64,000 nt of DNA, from assembly GCF_002995495.1 (NCBI RefSeq), contig NZ_PVZV01000010.1:186001-250000 (forward strand), in the 5' to 3' direction. Position 1 is the first letter of the stretch, and the number at the start of each line of letters is the position of its first letter. Under the pieces are notes generated by a model. The model did no database searches, had not been told where the DNA came from, and saw nothing but the letters and a program-made list of their open reading frames with translations. This document shows positions 20,184 through 28,850 of the stretch, one piece after another. The translations under genes and the position numbers were made by a program. Source of the DNA: Actinocorallia populi. GTDB lineage: Bacteria > Actinomycetota > Actinomycetes > Streptosporangiales > Streptosporangiaceae.

Positions 20184-21595
20184 CAGCCGACGGCCCCTTC
20201 CATCTGCAGTTCGATGAGCCGGTTGAGCTCGAGTGCGTATTCCATCGGCAGCTCCCGCGCGATCGGCTCCACGAACCCGCGGACGATCATCGCCATGGCC
20301 TCGTCCTCGGTCATGCCGCGGCTCATGAGGTAGAAGAGCTGGTTCTCCGAGACCTTGGAGACGGTGGCCTCGTGGCCCATCTCCACGTCGTCCTCGCGGA
20401 CGTCGACGTAGGGGTAGGTGTCGGAGCGGGAGATCTGGTCGACCAGCAGCGCGTCGCACTTGACGGTGGACTTGCTGTGCTCGGCGCCCTCCTGGACCTG
20501 GACCAGCCCGCGGTAGGAGGTGCGGCCTCCGCCGCGCGCCACCGACTTGGAGATGATCGAGGAGGAGGTGTGCGGGGCGCAGTGCACCATCTTGGCGCCC
20601 GCGTCCTGGTGCTGGCCCTCGCCGGCGAAGGCGATGGACAGGGTCTCGCCCTTGGCGTGCGGGCCCATCAGGTAGATCGCCGGGTACTTCATGGTGACCT
20701 TGGAGCCGATGTTGCCGTCGACCCACTCCATGGTGGCGCCCTCGTAGGCCACGGCCCGCTTGGTCACCAGGTTGTAGACGTTGTTCGACCAGTTCTGGAT
20801 CGTGGTGTAGCGGCAGCGGCCGCCCTTCTTCACGATGATCTCCACGACGGCCGAGTGCAGCGAGTCGGACTTGTAGATCGGCGCGGTACAGCCCTCGACG
20901 TAGTGGACGTAGGCGTCCTCGTCCACGATGATCAGGGTGCGCTCGAACTGGCCCATGTTCTCGGTGTTGATCCGGAAGTACGCCTGGAGCGGGATCTCCA
21001 CGTGCACGCCCTTGGGGACGTAGATGAAGGATCCGCCGGACCACACCGCGGTGTTCAGCGCGGCGAACTTGTTGTCGCCGACGGGGATCACCGAGCCGAA
21101 GTACTCCTGGAACAGCTCCGGGTGCTCGCGCAGCCCGGTGTCGGTGTCCAGGAAGATGACGCCCTTCTCCTCGAGGTCCTCACGGATCTTGTGGTAGACG
21201 ACCTCGGACTCGTACTGGGCCGCGACACCCGCGATCAGCCGCTGCTTCTCGGCCTCGGGGATGCCCAGCCTGTCGTAGGTGTTCTTGATGTCCTCGGGAA
21301 GGTCCTCCCAGGACTCCGCCTGCTTCTCGGTGGAGCGGACGAAGTACTTGATGTTGTCGAAGTCGATCTCCGACAGGTCCGACCCCCAGGTGGGCATGGG
21401 CTTCTTGCCGAAGAGGCGCAACCCCCTCAACCGGAGGTCGAGCATCCACTCGGGTTCGTTCTTCTTCGCCGAGATGTCGCGGACGACCGCTTCGGAAAGA
21501 CCGCGCTTGGCCGCGGAGCCCGCGGCGTCAGAGTCGGCCCAGCCGTACTTGTAATTGCCCAGACCCTCAAGTTCGGGATTGGCTGCCGTAGTCAT
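20183..21595 (-). CDS. sufB: SufB, Fe-S scaffold subunit, 470 aa
   Basis: Full-length SufB (usual about 470 residues). The segments [39 protein letters not shown] and the C-terminal [20 protein letters not shown] are highly conserved family signatures; the GCTAP cysteine is the one implicated in sulfur/cluster handling. It assembles clusters in the SufBC2D complex. Its ATGA start overlaps the sufR stop by four bases, making the regulator the first gene of the operon. Confidence 0.95.
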   Translation of the reverse strand: MTTAANPELEGLGNYKYGWADSDAAGSAAKRGLSEAVVRDISAKKNEPEWMLDLRLRGLRLFGKKPMPTWGSDLSEIDFDNIKYFVRSTEKQAESWEDLPEDIKNTYDRLGIPEAEKQRLIAGVAAQYESEVVYHKIREDLEEKGVIFLDTDTGLREHPELFQEYFGSVIPVGDNKFAALNTAVWSGGSFIYVPKGVHVEIPLQAYFRINTENMGQFERTLIIVDEDAYVHYVEGCTAPIYKSDSLHSAVVEIIVKKGGRCRYTTIQNWSNNVYNLVTKRAVAYEGATMEWVDGNIGSKVTMKYPAIYLMGPHAKGETLSIAFAGEGQHQDAGAKMVHCAPHTSSSIISKSVARGGGRTSYRGLVQVQEGAEHSKSTVKCDALLVDQISRSDTYPYVDVREDDVEMGHEATVSKVSENQLFYLMSRGMTEDEAMAMIVRGFVEPIARELPMEYALELNRLIELQMEGAVG

Positions 21596-22344
21596 AGGGA
21601 GATCCCTCCGGACTCCTCGTCAATTGCCTTGACCGGTGAAACGTGGGTGGTGCAGACGCCGTCGCCATGGGCGATGGTCGCCAGCCGCTGCACCGGGGTG
21701 TCGAGCATCCGGGCGAACGCCTCGGTCTCGGCCTCGCACAGCTGCGGGAACCGCGCGGCCACGTGCGCGACCGGGCAGTGATGCTGGCACAGCTGGATGC
21801 CGCCCAGGACGCCGGGGCCCTTGCCGGCCGAAGCCGCGTACCCGTCCGCCGACAACGCCTCGGCCAGCGCGTGGACCCGCTCCCGTGGGGGCAGGGCGCG
21901 CAGCCGGGGGGCGTACCTGGCCTCGAGGTCGGCCAGCTGGCGCCGCGCGAACTCCGAGACCGCGTGCTGCCCGGCCGTCTCGGCCAGGAAGCTCAGCGCG
22001 CTCGCGGCCAGGTCGTCGTAGGCGTGGACGAACGCGTTGCGGCCCTTGTCGGTGATCGCGAAGAGCTTGGCGGGCCTGCCCCGTCCCCGGGACGCCGTCG
22101 GCCTCGCCCGGCGGATCTCGATCATGCCCTCCTCGAGCAGCGCGTCGAGGTGCCTGCGCACCGCGGCGGGCGTGAGCCCGAGCCGTTCGCCCAGCGCGGA
22201 TGCCGTCACCGGCCCGTTCTCGAGGATGAGCCGCGCCACCCGGGCGCGGGTGTCACGCTCGGCCCGGGGCACGCCGGAACCGGCCGCGGCGTCGGCCGCA
22301 GGGCCTGCCGCTCCGGGAGGCGTCGACTCGGGCATGTTTTTCAC
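21592..22344 (-). CDS. sufR: SufR-type Fe-S-sensing repressor of the suf operon, 250 aa
   Basis: N-terminal winged helix-turn-helix (residues about 35-95: [27 protein letters not shown]) and a C-terminal sensor with cysteines C186, C190, C203 and C231 spaced C-x3-C-x12-C-x27-C, matching cluster ligation in SufR/ArsR-like repressors. With a cluster it represses; loss of the cluster derepresses the operon. The GTG at 22344 lies inside the operator itself and has no ribosome site, and a promoter-like TTGTGC/CACACT pair places the transcript start at the GTG, so the message is probably leaderless. An ATG nine bases on is the alternative start. Confidence 0.9.
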   Translation of the reverse strand: MKNMPESTPPGAAGPAADAAAGSGVPRAERDTRARVARLILENGPVTASALGERLGLTPAAVRRHLDALLEEGMIEIRRARPTASRGRGRPAKLFAITDKGRNAFVHAYDDLAASALSFLAETAGQHAVSEFARRQLADLEARYAPRLRALPPRERVHALAEALSADGYAASAGKGPGVLGGIQLCQHHCPVAHVAARFPQLCEAETEAFARMLDTPVQRLATIAHGDGVCTTHVSPVKAIDEESGGISL

Positions 22345-22355
22345 AACATCAGTGT
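22341..22355 (-). promoter_or_regulatory. SufR operator, ACACT-N5-TGTGA
   Basis: On the minus strand the sequence is ACACT-GATGT-TGTGA, an exact match to the palindrome I recall for the Mycobacterium tuberculosis SufR (Rv1460) site. It covers the sufR start codon (22342-22344) and the -10-like CACACT (22351-22356), so bound SufR would block transcription of its own operon. Confidence 0.7.
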
Positions 22356-22380
22356 GCCGTAATTCCTTCCGTCAGCACAA
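22351..22380 (-). promoter_or_regulatory. Putative suf operon promoter (leaderless)
   Basis: Minus strand: -35-like TTGTGC (22375-22380), 18-base spacer, -10-like CACACT (22351-22356), putting transcription start at or next to the GTG at 22344. Both boxes are poor matches to consensus; the placement, not the score, supports it. Confidence 0.4.
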
Positions 22381-22404
22381 ACAGATGACGGTAATCCGCC
22401 TCAC

Positions 22405-22423
22405 GCAGGCAAGCCTTACCTAA
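22405..22423 (-). promoter_or_regulatory. IdeR/DmdR-type iron box upstream of the suf operon
   Basis: Minus strand TTAGGTAAGGCTTGCCTGC matches the DtxR/IdeR consensus TTAGGTTAGGCTAACCTAA at 14 of 19 positions, including the TTAGGT, AGGCT and CCT core. It lies about 70 bases upstream of the inferred sufR transcription start and overlaps the last codons of the usp gene (stop at 22416-22418). Upstream placement fits activation or action on an unseen second promoter as well as repression. Confidence 0.55.
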
Positions 22424-23315
22424 TACCCCGGGGAACGATCATGACGGGGCAGGGGGCCGCTCGAATGATCTTCATGGACATGTCGCCCATGAAGACGCGG
22501 CGCAGCGGGCCGGTCTCGCTGGAGGAGCAGACCAGCAGCTCGCCCTCGGTCCAGCCCGCCCCGCTCACCGCGTGGGCGGCGTCCCAGCCGGTGGCCACCT
22601 CGGTGAGGATCTCCCGTTTGCGCAGCGCGCCCGTGCGCACCGTCTCCCGTACCGCTTCGGCCAGATCGCTCTCGAGCGCCTCGACGAGCCTGTGCAGCTG
22701 GTCCTCGGCCAGTGCCGCCGCCTTCCCCCGGGCCGCCGGGCCCACCGCGAAGGTCAGCAGCCGCAGCGGCGCGCCGTGCCGGACCGCGATCAGCGCCGCC
22801 GCCTCCACCGCGGCCATCGCTCCGGGGCGGCGCACGTAGGCGGCCGTCACCCGGTCGAACCCGGCGAGCCCCCGGCCCGCGTAGCCCTTGGGCGCGATGA
22901 GGACCGGCAGGTGCGAGCCGTGCAGCAGCTGGTCGGCGGTGCTGCCCAGGGAGATGCAGGTGCGCGACCCGCCGGGGGCCGAGCCGATGACGATCGCCGA
23001 GGCCCCGGCGCCCTCGGCCAGCCGCGCCAGCCCCTTGCCGCTGGCCCGGTCCTCGCCCGGCGGCAGCGGCTCTGCCGCCAGGCCCCGCGCCTTCGCCAGC
23101 GCCACGCCCTCGGCCAGCGCCTCGGCGGCCCGGTCCCGCAGGTACCGCTCCCACTCGGCGTCCACCGAGCCCGGACCGCGGGCGGGCCACGCGGGCGGTC
23201 GCACGTGCCCCAGCAGGAGCCGGCCGCCGCCGGCCGCCGCGCTGGCCCCCAGGGCGAGCGCGTCCGCGCCGCGTCGGTCCGGCACGTACCCGACGAGGAC
23301 CTTCTCACCGGGCAT
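22416..23315 (-). CDS. Universal stress protein, two tandem USP domains, 299 aa
   Basis: Two UspA-like domains in tandem: residues about 1-145 start MPGEKVLVGYVPDRRG and contain the ATP-binding segment IGSAPGGSRTCISLGSTADQ; residues about 150-299 end with KIIRAAPCPVMIVPRG. ATP-binding Usp proteins act in stress and dormancy. The ATG overlaps the upstream permease stop by 11 bases, so the two are likely cotranscribed and the Usp may act on or with the permease. Confidence 0.85.
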   Translation of the reverse strand: MPGEKVLVGYVPDRRGADALALGASAAAGGGRLLLGHVRPPAWPARGPGSVDAEWERYLRDRAAEALAEGVALAKARGLAAEPLPPGEDRASGKGLARLAEGAGASAIVIGSAPGGSRTCISLGSTADQLLHGSHLPVLIAPKGYAGRGLAGFDRVTAAYVRRPGAMAAVEAAALIAVRHGAPLRLLTFAVGPAARGKAAALAEDQLHRLVEALESDLAEAVRETVRTGALRKREILTEVATGWDAAHAVSGAGWTEGELLVCSSSETGPLRRVFMGDMSMKIIRAAPCPVMIVPRGIR

Positions 23316-24744
23316 CGGAGACCTCCTTCTCCGGCCGCGCCAGCCTCGAGTGCCTGCGGCTGTAGGCGAAGTAGAACACCAGCCCCACCACGATCCACAG
23401 GGCGAACACCAGCCAGGTGACCGGACGCAGCCCGCGCATCACGTACAGGCAGAAGAAGACGCCGAGGACCGGGGTGAGCGGGTAGAGCGGGGCGCGGAAG
23501 GAGCGCGGCAGATCGGGCCGGGTGCGGCGCAGCACGATCACGCCCGCGTTGACCAGCGCGAAGGCGAAGAGGGTGCCGATGCTGGTGGCGTCGGTGAGGT
23601 GGTCCAGCGGGACGAGCGCGGCCAGCACCGACACGAACACCCCGACCATGACCGTGTTGGCGGCCGGGACCGAGTGCTTCGGGTCCACCCGCTCGAAGAT
23701 CCGCGGGATCAGGCCGTCCCTGGACATCGCGAACAGGATGCGGGTCTGCCCGTACAGGACGGTCAGCACCACGCTGGTGATCGCCACGACCGCGCCCGCC
23801 GACAGCAGCAGCGACGGCCACGTCGCGTCCGTGACCTCCGTCAGGATCGCCGAGAGCGACGCCTCGGTGTCCCCGGTGAGCTCCTGCCAGGGCATCGCGC
23901 CGACCGAGGCCAGCGCCACCAGGGCGTACAGCGCGGTGACGATCGCCAGGGACAGCACGATCGCCAGCGGCAGGTCCCGGCGCGGGTTCTTCGCCTCCTC
24001 GCCCGCGGTGGAGGCGGCGTCGAAGCCGATGTAGGAGAAGAACACCTGGGCGCCGGCCGCGCTCACCCCCGCGATGCCCAGCGGCACGAACGGCTCCAGG
24101 TTGCCCGACCGGAACCCGGTGAAGGCCACCACGCAGAAGAAGAGCAGCAGGACGATCTTGAACAGGACCATGAAGGTGTTGACCCTGGCGCTCTCGGAGG
24201 CGCCGCGCAGCAGCACGAGCGTCATGGCCGCCACGACGAGCACCGCCGCGAGGTTGAGCACCCCGCCCTTGTCCGGGGCCTGCGACCAGGCGTGCGGGAT
24301 GGTGAACCCGAACGCCTTGGCCAGGAAGTCGTTGAGGTACTGCGCCCAGCCGACCGCCACCGCCGAGACCGACACGCCGTACTCCAGCAGCAGGCACCAG
24401 CCGCACACCCACGCCACCAGCTCGCCCATCGTGGCGTAGGTGTAGGAGTAGCTCGAGCCCGAGACGGGGATCGTCCCGGCCAGCTCGGCGTAGGACAGGG
24501 CGGAGAACAGCGCGGTCACCGCCGACAGCAGGAACGCCAGCACCACCGCCGGGCCCGCCAGCGGGGTCGCCTCCCCCATCACCACGAAGATCCCGGTGCC
24601 CAGCGTGGCGCCGACGCTGAAGAAGGTCAGCTGGACCAGGCCCATCGAACGCCGGAGCCGGCCGCCCTCGCCCCCGCCGCCCTCCCGGACGATCGCGTCG
24701 ACCGGCTTGGTGCGCCAGAGGCTCTGCCAGAACGTCGTCGCCAC
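23305..24744 (-). CDS. APC-superfamily amino acid permease, 479 aa
   Basis: About 12 transmembrane helices with the APC-type motif FFSVGATLGTGIFVVMGE in helix 1 and a GTIPVSGSSYSYTYATMGELVAW helix 3 segment, typical of the cationic amino acid transporter (CAT/YfnA) group. It lies just downstream of arginine deiminase in the same direction (40 bases apart) and overlaps the usp gene, so uptake of arginine or export of ornithine/citrulline is a reasonable guess, not shown. The start could be GTG at 24744. Confidence 0.85.
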   Translation of the reverse strand: MATTFWQSLWRTKPVDAIVREGGGGEGGRLRRSMGLVQLTFFSVGATLGTGIFVVMGEATPLAGPAVVLAFLLSAVTALFSALSYAELAGTIPVSGSSYSYTYATMGELVAWVCGWCLLLEYGVSVSAVAVGWAQYLNDFLAKAFGFTIPHAWSQAPDKGGVLNLAAVLVVAAMTLVLLRGASESARVNTFMVLFKIVLLLFFCVVAFTGFRSGNLEPFVPLGIAGVSAAGAQVFFSYIGFDAASTAGEEAKNPRRDLPLAIVLSLAIVTALYALVALASVGAMPWQELTGDTEASLSAILTEVTDATWPSLLLSAGAVVAITSVVLTVLYGQTRILFAMSRDGLIPRIFERVDPKHSVPAANTVMVGVFVSVLAALVPLDHLTDATSIGTLFAFALVNAGVIVLRRTRPDLPRSFRAPLYPLTPVLGVFFCLYVMRGLRPVTWLVFALWIVVGLVFYFAYSRRHSRLARPEKEVSDAR

Positions 24745-24783
24745 GCGGATCCCCCGATCCCCCGCAACTCAGGCGAAGCGGGA

Positions 24784-26058
24784 CTACCCGTCCCGTTCCA
24801 TCGGACAGGACATGCAGCGGGGCCCGCCCCGACCGCGGCCCAGCTCGCTGCCGCGGATGGTGAGCACCTCGATGCCCTTCTTGCGCAGGAAGTTGTTGGT
24901 CGTGGTGTTGCGCTCGTACGCCACGACCACCCCCGGCTCCAGCGTGAGGACGTTGCAGCCGTCGTCCCACTGCTCGCGCTCGGCGGACAGGACGTCCTGG
25001 GTGGCGGTGTGGACCTCGATCTCGTCGATGCCGATCGCCCGTCCGATGGCCCGGTGCATCTCCTCGGGGGCGTGGTCGGTGACCTTCAGCTCCCGCTCGG
25101 TGTCGCCGGGCTCGACGGTGTAGGAGGCGAGCATCCCCATGCCCGCGTACTTGGTGAAGACGCCGGGGGCGATGTTGGTCATGACGGTGTCCAGGTGCAT
25201 GAACACCCGCGCCTTCGGCATGTCCAGGGCGACGATCTTGCGCGCCGCCCCGGCCTGGAAGAGGCGCTGCGCCAGCATCTCCACCGCCTGGGGCTGGGTG
25301 CGCTCGCTCATGCCGACGAGCACCGCCCCTCCGCCGAGCACCAGGATGTCGCCGCCCTCGATGGTGGCGGGCGCCATGGGGCTGCCGTGGTTCCAGACGT
25401 GGAAACCGCCCTCCTCGGGACGGTCGTAGCCGGCGGCGAACAGGGGGTGCCAGCGGTAGATCGCCTCCATGATCACCGTCTCGCGGGTCCGCGCCTTCCT
25501 GCGCATCACGTTGATGGACAGGCCGTCGTAGATCCAGCAGGAGGTGTCGCGGGTGAACAGGAGGTTGGGCAGCGGGGGCAGGACGAACCCGTCGGGGTCC
25601 ATCGAATGGAAGGCGATCGACTTCGGCTCGGCGATGCGCAGCAGCAGTTCGCGCTTGGTGATGCCGCCGGTCAGCGTCAGCGCCAGCTCCGGCCCCGGCA
25701 GGGCGTCGAGCGCGGCCAGGATGGCGTCGGTGGCCAGGGGCCCGAACCAGCGCTCGTCCACGACCCGGCCCAGGATGTGCTTGCGCGCCTCGGGGAGCTC
25801 GACGGTCTCGCGCAGCAGGTCCATCAGGAGGAGGACCTCGATCCCCCGGCCCTGCATGAGCCGGCGGAACTCGTCGTGCTCCTCGCCGGCGCGCTCGACC
25901 CACAGCACGTCGTCGAACAGCAGGTCGTCCTTGTTGGTCGGGGTGAGCCGCTTGAGCGCGAGATCGGGGCGGTGCACCAGCACCCGGCGGAGCGCGCCCG
26001 TCTCGGAGTCGACGTGGAACGTCATGCGATCGCCATACCTGCCTCCCTGGTCCGGCAT
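24784..26058 (-). CDS. arcA: Arginine deiminase, 424 aa
   Basis: Guanidine-group-modifying enzyme that hydrolyses arginine to citrulline and ammonia. Motifs seen: [17 protein letters not shown] (substrate-binding FTRD), [10 protein letters not shown] with the catalytic His region, and the C-terminal [14 protein letters not shown] with the nucleophilic Cys near residue 414. GGGGGAGG six bases before the ATG at 26058 supports that start; an in-frame ATG 33 bases on lacks one. The pathway partners arcB and arcC are not in this window, so ATP formation from carbamoyl phosphate cannot be assumed here. Confidence 0.92.
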   Translation of the reverse strand: MPDQGGRYGDRMTFHVDSETGALRRVLVHRPDLALKRLTPTNKDDLLFDDVLWVERAGEEHDEFRRLMQGRGIEVLLLMDLLRETVELPEARKHILGRVVDERWFGPLATDAILAALDALPGPELALTLTGGITKRELLLRIAEPKSIAFHSMDPDGFVLPPLPNLLFTRDTSCWIYDGLSINVMRRKARTRETVIMEAIYRWHPLFAAGYDRPEEGGFHVWNHGSPMAPATIEGGDILVLGGGAVLVGMSERTQPQAVEMLAQRLFQAGAARKIVALDMPKARVFMHLDTVMTNIAPGVFTKYAGMGMLASYTVEPGDTERELKVTDHAPEEMHRAIGRAIGIDEIEVHTATQDVLSAEREQWDDGCNVLTLEPGVVVAYERNTTTNNFLRKKGIEVLTIRGSELGRGRGGPRCMSCPMERDG

Positions 26059-26095
26059 GATCTGCCTCCCCCGGGATGATCAGGACGAAACTCGC

Positions 26096-27007
26096 TCACC
26101 TCTCCCCGCCCGCCGACTCGGTCAGCGCGTTGGCGCCGCCCACGATGTCGCTCAGCTCGTTGGTGATCTCGGCCTGGCGCGCCTCGTTGGCGCGGCGGCT
26201 CAGCTTGAAGATCAGGTCCTGGGCGTTCTCGGTGGCGGCCATCATCGCCTGCCTGCGGGCGGCGTGCTCGGAGGCCGCCGACTCCAGGAGCATGTTCCAG
26301 ATCCTGCCGTGCACGTACTGGTGGATCAGCGCGTCCAGCACGTCCCCCACCGAGGGCTCGAAGTCGTGCGAGGCCGCCACGCCGCCCTCGGGCAGGGCCT
26401 CGACCTCCTCGATCTCCAGCGGCAGGATGCGGCGCACGGTCGTCCGCTGCGTGATCATCGAGACGAACTGCGTGTAGACGACGTGCACCTCCCCGACGCC
26501 GCCCTGCTCGTCGGGCGTCTCGAAGGCCTCGACGAGCAGGCGGCCGATCTCGGCGGCCAGCGCGTAGGAGGGCTCGCCCGAGTGCCCCGTCCACTGCCCG
26601 GCCATGGGCCGGCGGTTGAACAGGAAGTTGTCCACGCCGCGGCGGCCGCAGACGTAGTGGACCGGCTCCTTGCCCTCGGCGGCCAGCAGCTCGGCCAGCT
26701 GGCGGCCCGCCCGCAGCACGTTGCTGTTGTAGCCGCCGCAGAAGCCGCGGTCGCTGGTCACCAGCAGGACCGCCGCCCGCGTGGCACCGGGTTTGCGGTC
26801 GAGCAGCGGGTGGTCCTCGTGCGCGTTGTGCGTCAGCAGGGAGCTGACCGCCCGGGTGATCTGGCGCGCGTACGGGCCCGACGCCGCCTGGCGCGCCTGC
26901 GCCCTGGTGATCTTGGAGGTGGCGATCAGCTCCTGCGCCCTGGTGATCTTGGCCGTGGACCGGATGGACCGGATCCGGCTCCGCAACTGCCTGAGTTCTG
27001 CCCCCAT
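26096..27007 (-). CDS. atpG: Stand-alone F1 ATP synthase gamma subunit homologue, 303 aa
   Basis: Full-length gamma subunit: N-terminal coiled-coil helix with MGAELRQLRSRIRSIRSTAKI and QELIATSKITRAQ, the Rossmann-like middle (VLLVTSDRGFCGGYNSNV), and the C-terminal coiled-coil helix with NAQDLIFKLSRRANEARQAEITNELSDIVGGANAL. Both helices that form the rotor shaft look intact, so it could be functional. No other ATP synthase gene is beside it; atpG normally sits between atpA and atpD. ATG at 27007 is chosen by family N-terminus; the ribosome site is weak. It is transcribed toward arcA, 37 bases apart. Confidence 0.88.
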   Translation of the reverse strand: MGAELRQLRSRIRSIRSTAKITRAQELIATSKITRAQARQAASGPYARQITRAVSSLLTHNAHEDHPLLDRKPGATRAAVLLVTSDRGFCGGYNSNVLRAGRQLAELLAAEGKEPVHYVCGRRGVDNFLFNRRPMAGQWTGHSGEPSYALAAEIGRLLVEAFETPDEQGGVGEVHVVYTQFVSMITQRTTVRRILPLEIEEVEALPEGGVAASHDFEPSVGDVLDALIHQYVHGRIWNMLLESAASEHAARRQAMMAATENAQDLIFKLSRRANEARQAEITNELSDIVGGANALTESAGGER

Positions 27008-27149
27008 GCATGCACGATGCCTGACGAACACCGCCATAGCTCGCGGACCGGCGGAGAATTGCACGTCGGCTTACCGGGGCCCTCACTTTCTTTACCCGCC
27101 GGGAACCCTCAGGCCGCGACCCGCGGCGGGGCGCCCGCGCACCCGGCCC

Positions 27150-27163
27150 TAGACTCGTGACCA
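27150..27163 (+). promoter_or_regulatory. -10 box of a probable leaderless promoter
   Basis: TAGACT at 27150-27155 lies seven bases before the ATG at 27163, so transcription is expected to begin at the start codon. No clear -35 element is seen. Confidence 0.4.
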
Positions 27164-28077
27164 TGGCAGCGCCCCCCGCACTCGAGATCACCGGCCTGGT
27201 CAAGCGCTACGGCCCGGCCACCGCGGTGGACGGGCTGACCCTCACCGCCGCGCGCGGCGAGGTCACCGCGCTGCTGGGGCCCAACGGCGCGGGCAAGACC
27301 AGCACGATCGAGATCTGCGAGGGCTTTCGCCCCCACGACGCGGGCACCGTCCGGGTGCTCGGGCTGGCGCCCCGCGACCGGGCGCTCAAACCGCGCATCG
27401 GGGTGATGCCGCAGACCGGCGGGGTGCCCGGCACCGCGCGGGCCGGGGAGTTCCTGCGCCTCATGGCCTCCTTCCACCGCGACCCGCTGGACCCGGCCGC
27501 GCTGATGGAGCGGCTCGGCCTCACCGCGCACGCCCGCACCCCCTACCGGCGCATGTCCGGGGGCCAGCAGCAGCGGCTGTCCCTGGCCGCCGCGCTGGTC
27601 GGCCGGCCCGAGCTGGTCTTCCTCGACGAGCCCACCGCCGGACTCGACCCGCAGGCCCGGCACGCCACCTGGGAGCTGGTGGGCGAGCTGCGCGCCGCGG
27701 GCGTCTCGGTGCTGCTGACCACCCACTTCATGGACGAGGCCGAGCAGCTCGCCGACCACGTCGTGATCGTCGACCACGGCCGTGTCGTCGCCGAGGGCAG
27801 CCCCGCCGAGCTGACCGGCGCCGAGCGCCAGCTGCGCTTTCGCGCCCGGCCCGGCCTCGGCCTGGACGAGCTGGTCGGCGCGCTGCCCGTCGGCAGCGCC
27901 GCCAAGGAGTCGCCGGCCGGCCACTACCTCGTCGAGGGCGACGTGCGCCCCGAGCTGCTGGCCACGGTCACCGCCTGGTGCGCCGCGCACGGCGTGCTGG
28001 CCGAGGACCTGCGCATCGAACGGCGCACCCTGGAAGACGTGTTCCTCGAACTGACCGGCAGGGAGCTGCGGGGATGA
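27163..28077 (+). CDS. ABC-2 type transporter ATP-binding protein, 304 aa
   Basis: ABC ATPase with Walker A LLGPNGAGKTSTIEI near residue 40, signature MSGGQQQRLSLA near 130, Walker B LVFLDEPTAGLDP and H-loop TTHFMDEAEQL. The C-terminal 80 residues are the extension common to DrrA/CcmA-type ATPases. The ATG at 27163 is preferred over the GTG at 27157 because of the leaderless promoter. The stop overlaps the permease start by four bases. Confidence 0.9.
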   Translation: MAAPPALEITGLVKRYGPATAVDGLTLTAARGEVTALLGPNGAGKTSTIEICEGFRPHDAGTVRVLGLAPRDRALKPRIGVMPQTGGVPGTARAGEFLRLMASFHRDPLDPAALMERLGLTAHARTPYRRMSGGQQQRLSLAAALVGRPELVFLDEPTAGLDPQARHATWELVGELRAAGVSVLLTTHFMDEAEQLADHVVIVDHGRVVAEGSPAELTGAERQLRFRARPGLGLDELVGALPVGSAAKESPAGHYLVEGDVRPELLATVTAWCAAHGVLAEDLRIERRTLEDVFLELTGRELRG

Positions 28078-28850
28078 CCACCAAGAGCGTCCTGGACCTC
28101 ACCCCCCGGCCCGCCGCCGCCCCGCTGCCGGCGATGGTCGCCGCGCAGACGGCGTACGAGGTCAAGGGTGTGCTGCGCAACGGCGAGCAGCTGCTGCTGA
28201 CACTGATCATCCCGGTGTTCCTGCTGGTGCTCTTCAGCGTCACCAGCCTGCTGGACCTGGGCGCCGGCGCGCGGGTGGACTTCCTCACCCCCGGCATCAT
28301 CGCGCTGGCGGTCATGTCGACGGCCTTCACCAGCCAGGCCATCGGCACCGGTTTCGAACGCCGCTACGGGGTCCTCAAGCGCCTGGGCGCCACCCCGCTG
28401 CCCCGGTCGGGGCTGATCCTGGCCAAGACCCTGACCGTGGTGCTGATCGAGCTCCTCCAGGTCGCCGTCATCACCGCCGTCGCCCTCGCCCTGGGCTGGA
28501 GCCCCGCGGGCAACCCCGCCGCCGCGCTCCTGGCCGTGCTGCTGGGCACCGCCGCCTTCAGCGGCTTCGGCCTGCTCATGGCCGGCACCCTGCGCGCCGA
28601 GGCCACCCTGGCCGCCGCCAACCTGGTCTACATCCTGCTGCTGCTCCTGGGCGGCGTGGTCTTCCCGCTGAGCAAGTTCCCCGAGGCCCTGCGCCCGGTC
28701 CTGGAGTACCTGCCGATCACCGCCCTCACCGAGGCGCTGCGCGCCGTCCTGGCGGACGGCGCCGCCCTCCCCGGCCGGGAGCTGCTCGTCCTGGCCGTCT
28801 GGGCGGTCGCGGGCCTGGCCCTGGCCGCCCGTTTCTTCCGATGGGAATGA
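28074..28850 (+). CDS. ABC-2 type transporter permease, 258 aa
   Basis: Six predicted membrane segments with the ABC-2 permease signature GTGFERRYGVLKRLGATPLPR after the second. It forms an exporter with the preceding ATPase, probably for a drug or lipid. ATGA overlaps both the preceding stop and, at its end, the next gene's start, so the three genes 27163-29752 are one operon. Confidence 0.88.
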   Translation: MTTKSVLDLTPRPAAAPLPAMVAAQTAYEVKGVLRNGEQLLLTLIIPVFLLVLFSVTSLLDLGAGARVDFLTPGIIALAVMSTAFTSQAIGTGFERRYGVLKRLGATPLPRSGLILAKTLTVVLIELLQVAVITAVALALGWSPAGNPAAALLAVLLGTAAFSGFGLLMAGTLRAEATLAAANLVYILLLLLGGVVFPLSKFPEALRPVLEYLPITALTEALRAVLADGAALPGRELLVLAVWAVAGLALAARFFRWE

